A stretch of 64,000 nt of DNA from Bacteroidales bacterium (GTDB taxonomy: Bacteria > Bacteroidota > Bacteroidia > Bacteroidales > F082), in the NCBI GenBank assembly GCA_023229135.1, contig JALNZT010000021.1:1-64000 (forward strand), read 5' to 3'. The notes beneath the pieces were generated by a model. It did not search any database. It had not been told where the DNA came from and saw only the letters and a list, made by a program, of their open reading frames with translations. The translations under genes were made by a program, and so were the position numbers. Shown here in pieces: positions 1 to 8,842 of this stretch; position 1 is the stretch's first letter; each line of letters begins with the position of its first letter.

Positions 1-389
1 ATGGCAGAAGCTATAAATAGCCAGCTCCAAAGGTTTGTCACGTCTAACTCTGGAAACAGAGACAAAGACTTTTTCTACTTTAGAGTGGGCTTATACTTTG
101 CATAGCACATCAAAATAAAATGTAGCCCAAAAATCAGCGAATTCATAGTCCGGCTAATTTTGATGAAGTTTGAGCTGTTAAAGGCGTTTTACTCCTAAAG
201 TCAGAAGTGAAAATTACCTAAGCCATTTTTTTTCAGATTCATAGTTTTTATTGTCATAACAAGCGTTTGCTGAGCAAATTTTCTTGCCTTCATAATATTT
301 TTTTATTGTTCGTGTTTTGAATATCGTTACTTTAGCTAAAATTTACAGGAAGTATGCCACGCTCCCAAAAGTCTGTAAAATAAGTTTTA
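1..389. other. Left edge, no gene called
   Basis: I see no convincing gene here. A + strand open stretch at 1-105 ends in TAG and finishes with aromatic residues (FRVGLYFA); it could be the 3' tail of a gene that starts outside the window, but 34 codons are too few to judge. The rest is AT-rich and contains stops in all frames. It presumably holds the promoter of the kinase gene that starts at 390. Confidence 0.4.
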
Positions 390-2249
390 ATGTATCGAAT
401 GAAAGATAGTGTATTGATAAAGGAGATGAAGCTAAATAAGGTCACCTTAGCTTTTCCTGAAAAATTTGAGCAGCTCTTTCTCGAAAGATATTATGCTGAA
501 AGTGTTTTTCAGTTTAGGCTTTCTTTTGTTTTGGTCATGCTCTTGTATGGCATTTTTGGATACCTGGATACCTATCTCGAACCGGTGTTTACCAGAATAT
601 TTTTTATCATTCGTTACGTTTTTGTTATTCCGATATTATTGATTGTTTTCTTGTTGTCGTTCACCAGGTTTTTTAAGAAAATCTGGCAGGGACTTTTATT
701 TGTCAGTTTCATTGCTGGTGGTACAGGCATTAGTATTATGACGATGTTAGTGCCTGAAAACATTGCCTATTACGGTGGCTTGATGTTGATTTTTTCTGCT
801 GGCTACTTTTTTATTAGGCTTCGATTTTTTTTAGCAAGTCTGGCTGGGTTTTTAACCTTGATGATCTTTAATATTGGTGCAATTTTTTATGCAGACACTC
901 CGACACTGATAATTTTAAATAATAATTTCTTTTTTCTAGGTGCCAACATAATTGGTATGTTCGCCGCCTATAGCATTGAGTTCTATGCCCGTCGGAATTT
1001 TTATTTGAATTACAAATTGGATCAGGAAAAACATGCCTTAGCAAATCTCAATAAGAACTTAGAAGAAATTGTTGAAAAACGAACACATGAACTGCTGATA
1101 GCCAAGGAAAAAGCTGAAGAAAGTGATCAGCTCAAATCTGCTTTCCTGGCAAATATGAGTCATGAAATCAGAACGCCGATGAATGGTATTTTAGGCTTTG
1201 CTGAATTGCTGAAAGAGCCTGATCTTAGCGGAAGCGAACAATTGGAGTATCTCCAAATTATTGAAAAAAGCGGAATGCGTATGTTGGGGATTATCAATGA
1301 TATTATTGATATTTCAAAAATAGAATCTGGCAGCATGGAAACACGCTTTACTGCTGTATCGCTGCTGAATCTCCTCAACGAGCAACTCAATTTTTTTCAG
1401 CCCGAAGTTAATACCAAAAACTTGAAAATAATTAATGTTTCAGCAGATTCAGAGGACTTAATTATTACCACAGATAAAGATAAGTTAGAAGCCATCCTTA
1501 TCAATCTTATCAAGAATGCAGTAAAATACACGGATAAAGGTGAAATACGTTTAGGATTTAAACAGACGCTAAGGCAGCTCACCATTTTTGTAAGCGACAC
1601 CGGAATTGGAATTCCTGAAGACCGCCAACAAGCTATTTTCGACCGTTTTGTGCAAGCCGATATTGCTGATAAAATGGCGATGCAGGGTGCTGGTCTTGGG
1701 CTTTCTATTGCGCGTGCTTATACAGAAATGCTTGGCGGAAAACTCTATTTGAAAAGTAAAGTAGGAGAGGGCACCGTTTTTTATGTTGAGCTACCTTTGA
1801 ATGGAAACCATGAAGATATGTATATAGAAAACTTACAAGAGGAAAAACCAAAACAAATGGATTCAGAATCAAACAAGCTAAATATATTAGTGGCAGAAGA
1901 CGAGGAAACGTCAGCCATGGTGTTGTCCAAAACGCTGAAACCACTCATAAACAAATTGTATTGGGCGAAGACGGGTGATGAAGCTGTGGATATATTTAGG
2001 GCGAACCGGAGTGTAAATCTAATACTCATGGATATAAAAATGCCCGGAATGAACGGATACGAAGCTACCGAGGCAATCCGAAAATTTGACAAGAATGTTA
2101 TTATCATCGCACAGACCGCGCATGCGATGGGTGGTGATAAACAAAAAGCATTTGATAGTGGCTGCACCGATTATATCTCAAAGCCAATCCTCCGAGAGGA
2201 ACTATTTTATATGATTGACAAGTATTTTAGGCTAAACGCTGAGCAATAA
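390..2249 (+). CDS. Membrane-bound hybrid histidine kinase with receiver domain
   Basis: Inner-membrane sensor kinase of 619 residues. The N-terminal 210 residues are hydrophobic with about six membrane segments and no recognised ligand domain. A short coiled coil (about 205-245) leads to a HisKA domain whose H-box SHEIRTP carries the predicted phospho-accepting His258. The ATPase domain follows, with an N-box (LINLIKNAVKYT), DTGIGIP and a GLGLSIA glycine box. A C-terminal receiver domain has an acidic pair (AEDEE) and the likely phospho-acceptor Asp548 in LILMDIKMPG. There is no output domain, so signal must pass on, probably through an HPt protein; a free HPt protein is encoded at 11029-11394. 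The start at 390 is the first ATG; ATG 426 is an alternative. It is followed by a strong terminator and has no operon partner. The stimulus is unknown. Confidence 0.9.
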   Translation: MYRMKDSVLIKEMKLNKVTLAFPEKFEQLFLERYYAESVFQFRLSFVLVMLLYGIFGYLDTYLEPVFTRIFFIIRYVFVIPILLIVFLLSFTRFFKKIWQGLLFVSFIAGGTGISIMTMLVPENIAYYGGLMLIFSAGYFFIRLRFFLASLAGFLTLMIFNIGAIFYADTPTLIILNNNFFFLGANIIGMFAAYSIEFYARRNFYLNYKLDQEKHALANLNKNLEEIVEKRTHELLIAKEKAEESDQLKSAFLANMSHEIRTPMNGILGFAELLKEPDLSGSEQLEYLQIIEKSGMRMLGIINDIIDISKIESGSMETRFTAVSLLNLLNEQLNFFQPEVNTKNLKIINVSADSEDLIITTDKDKLEAILINLIKNAVKYTDKGEIRLGFKQTLRQLTIFVSDTGIGIPEDRQQAIFDRFVQADIADKMAMQGAGLGLSIARAYTEMLGGKLYLKSKVGEGTVFYVELPLNGNHEDMYIENLQEEKPKQMDSESNKLNILVAEDEETSAMVLSKTLKPLINKLYWAKTGDEAVDIFRANRSVNLILMDIKMPGMNGYEATEAIRKFDKNVIIIAQTAHAMGGDKQKAFDSGCTDYISKPILREELFYMIDKYFRLNAEQ

Positions 2250-2292
2250 AAGTGCATAATCAGTGACATAGAAAATTTGCGTTGAAAGCAAA

Positions 2293-2327
2293 AAAAAGCC
2301 GGTTAAATTTTTTCAACCGGCTTTTTT
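2293..2327. terminator. Bidirectional intrinsic terminator
   Basis: The inverted repeat GCCGGTT (2298-2304) / AACCGGC (2315-2321) is flanked by an A-run on the left and a T-run on the right. It therefore works as a terminator for the + strand kinase gene and for the convergent - strand lipoprotein gene. Confidence 0.85.
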
Positions 2328-2346
2328 GCACTAGTTTAAGTATGTT

Positions 2347-3474
2347 TTACTCAACCCAATCAGCCAAGAAAATATTGGTGTCGCGGGTGCCATTGTTGTT
2401 GCGATTGCTGGAGAAAATCAATTTTGTGCCATCAAACGAAAACATGGGGAAAGCATCAAAAGTGTTGTCGTGGGTAATTTGTTTCAGTCCGGTTCCGTCG
2501 AGGTTTATCATGAAGATATTGAACTGATAACCACGGTCTGAATGGTGATTTGAGCTAAACAAGATTTTCTCGCCGGAAGGGTGGAAATAAGGTGCCCAAT
2601 TGGCTTTTCCTAAGTTAGTTACCTGTTTTAGGTTTGAGCCATCCACATCACAAACATAGATTTCCATATTGGTTGGCATCACCAAACCCTGTTCAAGCAG
2701 GCCGCGGTATTCTTCGATTTCTTCTGTGGTTTGTGGGCGTGAAGACCTGAAAACCAGTTTTGTACCATCAGGTGAGAAAAAAGCTCCGCCATCATAACCA
2801 AGACCGAAAGTAACTTGTTTTACGTTGCTGCCATCTATATCCATGGTGTATAATTCCAGGTCGCCACTCCGATCGGAGGTAAACACGATTTTATCGCCTT
2901 TGGGCGAAACGGTAGCCTCGGCATCATAGCCGGGACGGTTTGTCAATGTATCGATGATATTACCTTGTAAATCAGCAGTAAAGATGTTGTAATCCTTATA
3001 GATTGGCCAAACGTATTTTCCATCGGCACGAGGCTCCGGCACATGTGGGCAACTTCCATCTCCCATGTGAGTGGAGGCATATAGAATGGTCTTGTTGCCG
3101 GGCATAAAGTAGGAACAAGTTGTTCGTCCCTGGCCGGTACTGATCATCGGAGGAATGTTTTCGCCCATATTAGCACCAGCAAGTGGGGTATAAAATATCT
3201 GATCGCATTCAAGCGACCAGGCTGGGTTATTCGATTGGAAAACAATCATTTTGTCGTCAAAACTAAAGTATGCTTCGGCATTGTCACCACCAAATGTGAG
3301 CTGCTTCATATTGGTGAGGTTTTTCTCAGCAGGGTAATGCACTACGTTTTTTACCGAAGCTTTACTGTCTTCGTGCGAATGCTCATGACCGTTTTCATGA
3401 TCGTGCTGTCCCGAGGGGGAATTGCAAGCACTTAGTATAAATAACAAATACAGAGGGATAAAAAGCTTTTTCAT
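2347..3474 (-). CDS. TolB-like beta-propeller (PD40) lipoprotein with His-rich N-terminus
   Basis: A 375-residue lipoprotein. The signal peptide ends in lipobox LSAC with Cys17 as the lipidated residue. Directly after it, residues 19-37 are rich in His, Glu and Asp (HDHENGHEHSHED), a possible metal-binding or flexible linker. The rest consists of WD40-like PD40 repeats of the TolB type, with recurring SPDGTKLVF-like and FSFDGTKLIFSS strands (also SPKGDKIVFTS, HPSGEKILFSS). Such propellers usually bind proteins or small ligands; the ligand here is unknown. It is transcribed alone and ends against the kinase terminator. The surface or periplasmic location is inferred from the lipobox; the residue after the Cys is Asn. 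Confidence 0.85.
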   Translation of the reverse strand: MKKLFIPLYLLFILSACNSPSGQHDHENGHEHSHEDSKASVKNVVHYPAEKNLTNMKQLTFGGDNAEAYFSFDDKMIVFQSNNPAWSLECDQIFYTPLAGANMGENIPPMISTGQGRTTCSYFMPGNKTILYASTHMGDGSCPHVPEPRADGKYVWPIYKDYNIFTADLQGNIIDTLTNRPGYDAEATVSPKGDKIVFTSDRSGDLELYTMDIDGSNVKQVTFGLGYDGGAFFSPDGTKLVFRSSRPQTTEEIEEYRGLLEQGLVMPTNMEIYVCDVDGSNLKQVTNLGKANWAPYFHPSGEKILFSSNHHSDRGYQFNIFMINLDGTGLKQITHDNTFDAFPMFSFDGTKLIFSSNRNNNGTRDTNIFLADWVE

Positions 3475-3550
3475 TATTTAGAATGATTTTAAATTTGAGG
3501 CAAAAATAAGCTTTTGCTTTAAATAAAAATTGCAAACGCGCTTTGAAAGC

Positions 3551-6373
3551 TTACTTTTTAGGAATGCTTAACTTATCGCGGATGGCGACAGCGGTATAGG
3601 AATTTTTTTGCTTTGCCAAATCTTCCGGTTTTCCTTCAAAAAGTAATTGTCCACCTTTTTCACCGCCTTCCGGGCCCAAATCAATCACCCAATCAGCACA
3701 TTTGATGATATCGGGATGGTGTTCAATAACTATAATGGTATGTCCGTTTTCTATCAATGCCTGAAACGCGATAAGGAGTTTGTTGATGTCGTGAAAATGC
3801 AATCCGGTCGTTGGTTCGTCAAAAATAAAAAGCGTGGGCTGCTCTGTCGCGCCTTTCGTAAGGAAGAATGCCAGTTTAATGCGCTGTGCTTCACCGCCGC
3901 TTAGGGTGTTGGACGATTGTCCGAGTTTTAGATAGCCCAGCCCTACGTCTTGCAGTGGTTTCAATTTACTAACGATACGATTACAGATCGTCTCGGCGCT
4001 TTTTGCTGTTTCAAAAAGACTGATGGCCTCATTGATCGTCATGTTAAGGATGTCGGAAATATGTTTTCCTTCAAATTTTATTTCAAGCACCTCTTCCTTA
4101 AAACGTTTGCCATCGCAAGCATCACAAATTAGGAAAACATCGGCCATAAACTGCATCTCAACCTTCACGGTACCTTCGCCTTCGCAAAGATCGCAGCGAC
4201 CGCCGGGAACGTTAAACGAGAAAAATCCGGGTTTATAACCTCTGGCTTTGGCCAGCTTTTGCTCTGCGAAAAGTTGTCTGATATCATCAAAAGCTTTTAC
4301 ATAAGTAGCAGGATTTGAACGGCTTGAACGACCAATTGGGTTTTGGTCAATCATTTCTACTGAAGAAATGTTTTTAATGTCACCGGATATTTCGCCGTAG
4401 CGACCGGTTTTTTCAGCATAACCTCCTAATACTTTCTTGAGTGCAGGGTACAAAATTCCACGCACCAAACTGGATTTGCCCGATCCGCTAACACCTGTAA
4501 TCACAGTCAACACATTCAGTGGGAACTTAATGTTCAAATGCTTTAAATTATGTTGTGCTGCACCTTTTATGGCGATAAAATTATTCCACTTTCGCCTGTG
4601 CCTGGGTACTTCAATAAATTTTTCGCCGGTCAGATAGCGTGAGGTCAGGCTTTCAGGATGGTGTTTTAATTCTTCAAAATTGCCTTGAAAAACCAGCTCA
4701 CCACCAAGTCTTCCGGCTTCAGGACCGATATCGATAAGCTGGTCGGCGGCTTTCATAATTCCTTCGTCATGCTCAACCACGATGACGGTATTGCCGATAT
4801 CGCGCAGCCTGCGTAATACGGCAATCAGCCTCTCGGTGTCGCGACTATGCAAACCGATGCTCGGTTCGTCAAGAATATAAGTGGAACCCACTAGGCTGCT
4901 TCCGAGTGATGTGGCCAGATTAATTCTTTGCGACTCGCCTCCTGAAAGACTGTTAGACAATCTGTTAAGCGTTAAGTATCCTAATCCAACTTCGAGCAGA
5001 AAGTAAATCCTGTTGCTGATTTCTGTGAGCAATCTTTCTGCAATTTTACGATCTGAAGGATCCAGTTTAATGTCTTGAAAAAAAGCGTATAAGTCTTCGA
5101 GCGACATCAATACGAGTTCTGCAATATTTTTTCCGCCAACTTTTACATATTTAGCGTCATTTCGCAGTCGTGTTCCTTCACATTCAGGGCATATCGTTTT
5201 GCCGCGATAACGCGAAAGCATTACACGGTACTGAATTTTGTAGGTCTGCTCTTCTAACTCCTTGAAAAAGTCGTTAAGTCCCTGAAAATAAGCATTTCCA
5301 GTCCATATCAGATTGCGTTGCGCATCGCTTAAGGCGTAATAAGGTTTGTGAATTGGGAAATCAAATCTGGAGGCAGTTTGAATCATGCGTTCTTTCCATT
5401 CGCCCATTTTCTCGCCTTTCCAGCAAGCTATTGCGCCCTCATACACCGAAAGCCCTTTGTTGGGAACGACCAGATCTTCATCAATGCCGATGATGCTTCC
5501 AAAACCTTCGCAGCGTTTGCAGGCACCATAAGGATTGTTGAAAGTGAACATATTCACAGTAGGTTCTTCAAAATGAATGCCATCGGCCTCAAAACGCGAT
5601 GAATACTGTACGACTTCGGTTTTTCGAGCTGTTTTGTATTGAATAAAACAATGGTCATCACCTTCATAAAAAGCCGTTTGGACTGAATCGGCAAGGCGGG
5701 CAGAAATATCTTTATCAGCAGGGTTAACCAGTACGCGATCGATTACGATATGAATTTCATCTTTCTTTTTAAAGCGGTGATTTTCAATAGCATCCTCCAT
5801 ACGGTTGATCTCGCTATTGATCAAGCAACGGCTAAAACCCTGCTGAAGTAATAGGGTTAGTTGCTGCACGGCACTTCGGTCTTTGGGCAGAAGCAATGGC
5901 GCAAGAATTAATACTTCTGTGCTTTCGGGTAGCCCTAATATAAAATTGACCACATCACTCACGCGGTGGCGCTGAACCAACTTCCCCGACAGAGGTGAAT
6001 AAGTTTTGCCGATACGGGCAAATAACAGCTTCAGGTATTCATAAATCTCTGTGCTGGTGCCAACAGTAGATCGTGGGTTTCTGCTGTTTACCTTCTGCTC
6101 AATAGCGATAGCCGGTGAAATTCCGGAAATAAAATCCACATCAGGTTTGTTCATCCTACCCAGAAACTGACGTGCATACGAACTTAAACTCTCCACATAG
6201 CGTCTTTGGCCTTCGGCATATAGCGTATCAAAGGCTAATGACGATTTGCCCGAACCTGAAAGACCGGTTATTACGACCAGTTTATTTTTGGGGATGTGTA
6301 AGCTGATGTTTTTTAAATTATTTACCCTTACACCTTTTAAATATATGCTGTTATTTTTGCTGTTTGTATCCAT
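3551..6373 (-). CDS. uvrA: Excinuclease ABC subunit A
   Basis: DNA-damage recognition ATPase of nucleotide excision repair, working with UvrB and UvrC in the cytoplasm. It has two ABC modules: Walker A GLSGSGKSS near residues 37-45 and GVSGSGKSS near 627-635, each with a signature (LSGGESQRI, LSGGEAQRI) and a Walker B (ILDEPSIGLH, IFDEPTTGLH). Two zinc modules are visible as CKRC...CPEC and CDLC...CDAC. The reading frame is open upstream to 6481, but I place the start at ATG 6373 (MDTNSK). This gives 940 residues, the normal family length, and a good promoter for the divergent sigma gene lies inside the longer version. No uvrB or uvrC is nearby, as is usual. Confidence 0.95.
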   Translation of the reverse strand: MDTNSKNNSIYLKGVRVNNLKNISLHIPKNKLVVITGLSGSGKSSLAFDTLYAEGQRRYVESLSSYARQFLGRMNKPDVDFISGISPAIAIEQKVNSRNPRSTVGTSTEIYEYLKLLFARIGKTYSPLSGKLVQRHRVSDVVNFILGLPESTEVLILAPLLLPKDRSAVQQLTLLLQQGFSRCLINSEINRMEDAIENHRFKKKDEIHIVIDRVLVNPADKDISARLADSVQTAFYEGDDHCFIQYKTARKTEVVQYSSRFEADGIHFEEPTVNMFTFNNPYGACKRCEGFGSIIGIDEDLVVPNKGLSVYEGAIACWKGEKMGEWKERMIQTASRFDFPIHKPYYALSDAQRNLIWTGNAYFQGLNDFFKELEEQTYKIQYRVMLSRYRGKTICPECEGTRLRNDAKYVKVGGKNIAELVLMSLEDLYAFFQDIKLDPSDRKIAERLLTEISNRIYFLLEVGLGYLTLNRLSNSLSGGESQRINLATSLGSSLVGSTYILDEPSIGLHSRDTERLIAVLRRLRDIGNTVIVVEHDEGIMKAADQLIDIGPEAGRLGGELVFQGNFEELKHHPESLTSRYLTGEKFIEVPRHRRKWNNFIAIKGAAQHNLKHLNIKFPLNVLTVITGVSGSGKSSLVRGILYPALKKVLGGYAEKTGRYGEISGDIKNISSVEMIDQNPIGRSSRSNPATYVKAFDDIRQLFAEQKLAKARGYKPGFFSFNVPGGRCDLCEGEGTVKVEMQFMADVFLICDACDGKRFKEEVLEIKFEGKHISDILNMTINEAISLFETAKSAETICNRIVSKLKPLQDVGLGYLKLGQSSNTLSGGEAQRIKLAFFLTKGATEQPTLFIFDEPTTGLHFHDINKLLIAFQALIENGHTIIVIEHHPDIIKCADWVIDLGPEGGEKGGQLLFEGKPEDLAKQKNSYTAVAIRDKLSIPKK

Positions 6374-6410
6374 TCGTAAAGAAAAAATTTTGGCGAAATT
6401 ACCAATAATA

Positions 6411-6441
6411 TTTGCCTTTGTTAAATCTATGTGTATATTTG
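6411..6441 (+). promoter_or_regulatory. Bacteroidota-type promoter for the ECF sigma gene
   Basis: TTTG (6411-6414), a 19-bp spacer and TATATTTG (6434-6441) match the -33 TTTG / -7 TAnnTTTG consensus. Transcription would start near 6447, giving a leader of about 110 nt before ATG 6559. The position also argues against a uvrA start at 6481. Confidence 0.6.
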
Positions 6442-6558
6442 CCAGTAGAAAAGCGTGCATCGTTGCGCAAAAGATTAACATTAATTACCAATAAGGAGGA
6501 CTTTTATAGCAATAACTTTTACCCTTTAAGAATTATTTTTTAAAACAAGGGAGGCTCT

Positions 6559-7146
6559 ATGAAAACAGTAGAATATACTGATAAAGAGCTGGTTGAAAGT
6601 TATCTTAATGGTAATCACACCAGTTTTGAACTGTTAATTAATCGTCACAGAACCAGGATTTTTTCTTACATTATGATGCTTGTCAAGGACAGGCAGCTGG
6701 CTGATGATGTATTTCAGGATACTTTTATTAAGATCATTAAAACCTTCAAAAGCGGTGCTTATAAAGAAGAGGGTAAGTTTATTCAATGGGCGATGCGTAT
6801 TGCGCACAACCTGATTATCGATCATTTCCGCAAGGCTAAGCGCATACCTTATACCGACGTGAAAAATGATCTTTACGACTTTTTGGAAAACATTGGTTTG
6901 TCAGACCCTACGGTAGAGCAGCAGATGATTACAGAACAAATTCACGAAGATTTACGCAAGATGATCGCGCTTTTGCCCGATGAACAACGCGAAGTTCTTT
7001 ACCTTAGACTTTATGCAGAAATGAGCTTTAAAGATATCGCTGAGCTCACCAACGTGAGCATTAACACGGCTTTAGGAAGGATGCGTTATGCGCTCATAAA
7101 CATGAGAAAGATGATTACCGAGAAAAATCTGGTGTTGACTATGTAA
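6559..7146 (+). CDS. ECF-type sigma-70 family RNA polymerase sigma factor
   Basis: A 195-residue sigma factor with only regions 2 and 4. Region 2 shows RHRTRIFSYI, then LADDVFQDTFIKI (region 2.2) and WAMRIAHNLIIDHFRKAKR (2.3-2.4). Region 4 shows LPDEQREVLYLRLYAEMSFKDIAELTNVS and the helix-turn-helix INTALGRMRYAL. The start codon is preceded by GGGAGG, one of the few clear ribosome sites in this window. No anti-sigma factor with a membrane segment follows, only a small soluble protein (7224-7433), so this may belong to the ECF class that is regulated at the transcription level. It is divergent from uvrA. The regulon is unknown. Confidence 0.9.
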   Translation: MKTVEYTDKELVESYLNGNHTSFELLINRHRTRIFSYIMMLVKDRQLADDVFQDTFIKIIKTFKSGAYKEEGKFIQWAMRIAHNLIIDHFRKAKRIPYTDVKNDLYDFLENIGLSDPTVEQQMITEQIHEDLRKMIALLPDEQREVLYLRLYAEMSFKDIAELTNVSINTALGRMRYALINMRKMITEKNLVLTM

Positions 7147-7223
7147 AAAATTATGTAGGAAGTGTACTAAAGTGAAGTAAGCTTTCGTTTAAGAGGTAGT
7201 TAAATAAACCACATTAGCTGCCT

Positions 7224-7433
7224 ATGAACAATAATTTTACACTACAATCCTTATTTAATCAGCAATCCACAAACGACAGCCTGCTTCAAAAAAGCCTTAA
7301 ATGTGCATTTCACCAGGACTTTGACAATGTGAAGCCAACGAAAAGAAGTATGCAATTTTTAATTGATTTTGCAGCCTCATTCGACTGTTTCAACACTAAG
7401 TCAATAGGAAATATAGAGAGGCTGATGAATTAA
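7224..7433 (+). CDS. Small hypothetical protein downstream of the sigma factor
   Basis: A 69-residue polar protein with no signal peptide or membrane segment. It lies 77 bp after the sigma gene on the same strand and just before a terminator, so the two are probably cotranscribed. The C-terminal half (KPTKRSMQFLIDFAASFD and on to the end) looks like a single amphipathic helix; small proteins with a similar KPTKxxxxxILxYA-like tail are common in Bacteroidota, but that is a recollection and not a search result. The function is unknown; a role in modulating the sigma factor is only a guess from position. Confidence 0.6.
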   Translation: MNNNFTLQSLFNQQSTNDSLLQKSLKCAFHQDFDNVKPTKRSMQFLIDFAASFDCFNTKSIGNIERLMN

Positions 7434-7451
7434 GTTATTTCATTAAAACTG

Positions 7452-7483
7452 CCTCCGGCCTCTAAAAAGTCGGAGGTTTTTTA
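7452..7483 (+). terminator. Intrinsic terminator of the sigma operon
   Basis: CCTCCG (7452-7457) pairs with CGGAGG (7471-7476) and is followed by a run of T (7477-7482). Confidence 0.8.
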
Positions 7484-7623
7484 GTTTAGGATATACTGAT
7501 TTGCAAGGCATTGAAGGCTTTTTTGACAATTATAGGAGACGTATGTGAGCATGTCTCAATAGATAAAATTTTCTAAATGATTTGTTCATCAAAAACAGCT
7601 TCTATTGGCTGCGGAAAATCCTG

Positions 7624-7631
7624 TATATTTG
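7624..7631 (+). promoter_or_regulatory. Probable -7 element of the nth promoter
   Basis: TATATTTG matches the TAnnTTTG -7 consensus. A TTG at 7605-7607 is 16 bp upstream, shorter than the usual 19-21, so the -33 element is weak. A transcription start near 7636 would exclude the ATG at 7582 as start codon of the following gene. Confidence 0.4.
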
Positions 7632-7647
7632 TTCCAAATCTTTTACC

Positions 7648-8316
7648 TTGACGAAAAAAGAGAAATTTGCTGCTTTTGTAGATTATTTCGAAAGACACAT
7701 GCCGGTTGCAGAAACCGAGCTATCTTTTGAATCGCCGTATCAGTTGCTGGTTGCCGTAATTTTGTCGGCACAGTGTACCGATAAACGGGTCAATCTTATC
7801 ACGCCTGCGTTTTTCGAGGTCTATCCAACACCTGAAGTTCTCGCTGTTGCAAGTCAGGATGCTGTTTATCAGCAAATTAAATCCTGTTCTTATCCCAATA
7901 ACAAAGCTAAAAACCTGATCGGTATGGCCAAAGTATTGGTTGAGAAGTTTAATGGTATCGTGCCCGAAGATGTGGAAGAAATGCAAAAGTTACCCGGTGT
8001 AGGCCGCAAAACTGCTAATGTGATAGCTTCTGTAGTGTATAATAAACCAGCAATGGCGGTTGATACGCATGTGTTTCGGGTGGCGGCCAGAATTGGATTA
8101 ACAACAAAAGCCAAAACACCACTACAAGCCGAACAACAACTGGTGGAGCATCTGCCCGAAGCCGTTATTTCAAAAGCACATCACTGGCTTATTTTGCATG
8201 GAAGATATGTATGTAAAGCACGCAAACCCGATTGTGAGAACTGTGGTTTAAGGAGTATTTGCGACTATTATCAAGCCGAAAATAAAAAAACTAAGAAAAC
8301 AAAAAATAAACTATAA
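7648..8316 (+). CDS. nth: Endonuclease III, DNA glycosylase/AP lyase
   Basis: Base-excision repair enzyme that removes oxidised pyrimidines and cuts the abasic site. The helix-hairpin-helix LPGVGRKTANV carries catalytic Lys121 and the motif AVDTHVFRV carries catalytic Asp139 (numbering from the TTG start; E. coli Nth has Lys120 and Asp138). The C-terminus has the four cysteines of the 4Fe-4S cluster in the pattern C-x6-C-x2-C-x5-C, then a Lys-rich tail. The frame has an ATG at 7582, but the encoded extension is unlike the family and lies upstream of a -7 promoter element, so I prefer the TTG at 7648 (222 residues, family-typical LTKKEKF start). Confidence 0.9.
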   Translation: MTKKEKFAAFVDYFERHMPVAETELSFESPYQLLVAVILSAQCTDKRVNLITPAFFEVYPTPEVLAVASQDAVYQQIKSCSYPNNKAKNLIGMAKVLVEKFNGIVPEDVEEMQKLPGVGRKTANVIASVVYNKPAMAVDTHVFRVAARIGLTTKAKTPLQAEQQLVEHLPEAVISKAHHWLILHGRYVCKARKPDCENCGLRSICDYYQAENKKTKKTKNKL

Positions 8317-8319
8317 TTG

Positions 8320-8349
8320 TTGACGATTGTTGCAGTTAAACTAGATTTG
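8320..8349 (+). promoter_or_regulatory. Promoter of bcp-recA
   Basis: TTG (8320-8322), 19 bp, then TAGATTTG (8342-8349) fits the Bacteroidota -33/-7 consensus. The predicted transcription start is about 20 nt before ATG 8375. Confidence 0.55.
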
Positions 8350-8374
8350 TAAACTTCTAAAAATACAAAAAAAA

Positions 8375-8830
8375 ATGTTAGAAAAAGGAGAAAAAGCACC
8401 AGAGTTTAGTGCTAAAGATCAACACGGAAATACAGTTTCACTCAGTGATTTTAAAGGAAAAAACATTGTACTTTATTTTTACCCCAAAGATAATACACCC
8501 GGCTGTACCAAAGAAGCATGCAACTTACGCGATAATCATGAAGCGCTGATTGATAAAGGATTCGTGGTATTGGGTGTTAGCCCTGATACGGAAGAATCGC
8601 ATCAAAAATTTGCTGAAAAATTCAGCTTGCCCTTTTCATTATTGGCTGACCCTGCATTAAAAATTGTCAAAGCCTATGGTGCCTGGGGCGAAAAAAATAT
8701 GTACGGAAAAAAATACGAAGGACTTTTGCGCAGCACCTTTATCATTAATAAAGAAGGTAAAATTGAAGAGGTGATTAAAAAAGTAAAAACAGACGATCAT
8801 GCCAACCAAATTTTTAAATTATACAATTAA
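8375..8830 (+). CDS. bcp: Thioredoxin-dependent peroxiredoxin, Bcp/PrxQ type
   Basis: Cytoplasmic thiol peroxidase of 151 residues that reduces hydrogen and organic peroxides with thioredoxin as electron donor. The active-site stretch TPGCTKEACNLRD gives peroxidatic Cys44 and resolving Cys49, the typical PrxQ spacing. The N-terminal KAPEFSAKDQHGNTVSLSDFKGKN and the YFYPKDNTPGCT segment are characteristic. It sits 12 bp upstream of recA with its own promoter, so peroxide defence and recombination repair are probably cotranscribed. The thioredoxin reductase and thioredoxins encoded at 50.6-56.8 kb could supply reducing power. Confidence 0.95.
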   Translation: MLEKGEKAPEFSAKDQHGNTVSLSDFKGKNIVLYFYPKDNTPGCTKEACNLRDNHEALIDKGFVVLGVSPDTEESHQKFAEKFSLPFSLLADPALKIVKAYGAWGEKNMYGKKYEGLLRSTFIINKEGKIEEVIKKVKTDDHANQIFKLYN

Positions 8831-8842
8831 ACTAACACTAAT

